A stretch of 64,000 nucleotides of DNA from FEB-12 sp964503315 (GTDB taxonomy: Bacteria > Zixibacteria > MSB-5A5 > GN15 > FEB-12). Position numbers and translations under genes: made by a program. The DNA lies in NCBI GenBank assembly GCA_964503315.1, contig CAZCZL010000014.1, forward strand, positions 4,593 to 68,592, read 5' to 3'. The notes beneath the pieces are model-generated. The model had not been told where the DNA came from, made no database searches, and worked only from the letters and a program-made list of their open reading frames with translations. Positions 62,968 through 64,000 of the stretch are shown here, in pieces (position 1 is the stretch's first letter; every line of letters begins with the position of its first letter).

Positions 62968-63627
62968 ATGCGAACACTCATCTTCTGTGATTTTGACGGC
63001 ACTGTCTCCCGACGAGATATTGGCTACACCCTGTTCCATCATTTCTCCGGTGGGCGGAATGACGCTCTGCTGCCGGATTGGAAATCAGGCAGGATGTCCA
63101 GTCGAGAAGTTCTGACTCGTGAAGCCGAGATGGTCGACGCGACACCCGCTGAGATAATGGAGTTTCTGGAGCAGTTCGAAATAGACCGTGGCTTTGCCGG
63201 ATTTATCGACCTCTGCCGCGGAAACCAGATTGAACCGGTCGTACTTTCCGATGGCCTTGACCTTTATATCAGATTTGTCCTTGAGAGATATAAGCTTACG
63301 GACCTGCAGGTGATTTCCAATGTCGCCCGCCTGAAGGAGAACGGACTGTCGATAGAGTTCCCGCGCACCAACCGCGCCTGCCTACGATGCGGCAACTGCA
63401 AAGGTGAGATCATCCAGGAGTTCCGCGACAGAGCCGACGAAGCGGTTCGTACGGTCTTTATCGGCGATGGTTACTCCGATACCTGCGCCGCGCACGAAGC
63501 GGATATTTTGTTCGCGAAAAAAGACTTGGCCCACTACTGTCGCGAGAAGCATATTCCCTTTACTGAGTATGATACCTTTGATGATGTCGCCGCACAGCTC
63601 ATCTTCGCCGGGTATCTCCACGACTGA
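62968..63627 (+). CDS. HAD-family phosphatase, MtnX/phosphoserine-phosphatase-like
   Basis: 219 residues. FCDFDGTVS is the HAD nucleophile loop, LSDGLDLYI motif II (Ser/Thr) and FIGDGYSDTCAA motif IV; the cap carries ACLRCGNCKG, similar to MtnX proteins. MtnX dephosphorylates an intermediate of the methionine salvage pathway from methylthioadenosine; phosphoserine phosphatase is an alternative. Its proximity to metK and ahcY makes a sulfur-methyl role attractive but unproven. Confidence 0.78.
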   Translation: MRTLIFCDFDGTVSRRDIGYTLFHHFSGGRNDALLPDWKSGRMSSREVLTREAEMVDATPAEIMEFLEQFEIDRGFAGFIDLCRGNQIEPVVLSDGLDLYIRFVLERYKLTDLQVISNVARLKENGLSIEFPRTNRACLRCGNCKGEIIQEFRDRADEAVRTVFIGDGYSDTCAAHEADILFAKKDLAHYCREKHIPFTEYDTFDDVAAQLIFAGYLHD

Positions 63628-63659
63628 TATCGGACAACCGCAGTTAAAAGGATAGAACG

Positions 63660-64000
63660 GTGAAAGCACTCATCATGGCCGGAGGCTTTGGCACACGCCT
63701 TCGCCCCCTCACGATCAATGTTCCCAAGCCGATGGCGCCGGTTGGCACGATCCCGATGATGGAACATGTCGTTAGTCTGCTGCGCAAACACAATATCACT
63801 GACATCACCTCCCTGCTCTATTTTCAGCCGGATATCATTAAGAATTATTTCAAAGATGGCAGCCAGTTCGGTGTGAAGATGGATTACCGCCTGCCGGATG
63901 ATGACTACGGCACCGCGGGAGCGGTTCGTTTCGCGCTGGAAAACGTGCACGAACCAGTGATCGTTATCTCCGGCGATCTGGTGACTGATTTCAACCTGAG
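63660..64000 (+). CDS. Sugar-phosphate nucleotidyltransferase, 3' end beyond the window
   Basis: GTG start at 63660 with AAGGA upstream; the last 113 codons visible run to the window edge. The nucleotide-binding loop MAGGFGTRLRPLT and the downstream NVPKPMAPVG are diagnostic, followed by GDLVTDFN at the end. It resembles mannose-1-phosphate guanylyltransferases; in some bacteria such proteins continue into a phosphomannomutase domain, which cannot be checked here. Confidence 0.85.
   Translation, partial: MKALIMAGGFGTRLRPLTINVPKPMAPVGTIPMMEHVVSLLRKHNITDITSLLYFQPDIIKNYFKDGSQFGVKMDYRLPDDDYGTAGAVRFALENVHEPVIVISGDLVTDFNL

Overview
The window reads as a chromosome segment of an uncultured, moderately GC-rich, Gram-negative (diderm) bacterium. 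LptF/LptG permeases, a beta-barrel-like outer-membrane protein, lipoproteins and a large secretome support an outer membrane. The secretome includes huge exported proteins with C-terminal FlgD/T9SS-like Ig tails, an M6 protease and a papain-like protease with dockerins. Together with a bacterial myo-inositol-1-phosphate synthase it recalls candidate phyla of the FCB supergroup such as Zixibacteria. That placement is inference; no rRNA is present.

Layout. 1-3193: 3' part of a LivF-type ABC ATPase, then cydAB (cytochrome bd) with a Rex-like operator upstream. 3205-16295 (minus): two tandem giant secreted paralogues, a chemoreceptor with a c-type heme motif, a papain-like protease (PKD, cohesin-like, dockerin) and an M6 metalloprotease with dockerin. 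16707-29786: hybrid histidine kinase with a receiver lacking its phospho-Asp, membrane and hypothetical proteins, flavin reductase, PflX-like radical SAM protein, APC permease, methyltransferase/GNAT pair, overlapping SPFH and zinc-ribbon genes, lipoproteins. 30017-35715: tRNA-Ser(GGA), YhaM-like nuclease, lptF-lptG-methyltransferase operon, cytidylate-kinase-like protein, csaA. 35781-40756 (minus): Tat-exported nitroreductase-like protein, outer-membrane protein, PfkB kinase, CDP-alcohol phosphatidyltransferase.

40856-49722 (plus): obgE-dprA-ptsH, then a third giant secreted paralogue on the opposite strand in repeat-rich DNA, then ptsI, a phosphoglucose/phosphomannose isomerase and a DUF1858 protein. 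ptsH and ptsI therefore look separated by an insertion. 49797-53964: a tight run of five genes for membrane or lipid-anchored proteins of no recognised function, the best candidate here for an undescribed system. 54055-64000: sugar nucleotidyltransferase, metK, ahcY, a TetR regulator with an apparent operator, inositol-1-phosphate synthase, tmk, an S41 protease, a TauE/SafE permease, a small membrane protein, an MtnX-like phosphatase and the start of a second nucleotidyltransferase.

Themes linking genes: S-adenosylmethionine supply and recycling (metK, ahcY, MtnX-like), possible inositol-phospholipid synthesis (inositol-1-phosphate synthase plus CDP-alcohol phosphatidyltransferase), a PTS phosphorelay with no permease in view, and a protease/dockerin secretome. 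No CRISPR array, transposase, prophage or rRNA operon was seen. Identifications rest on motif recognition only; no database search was run.
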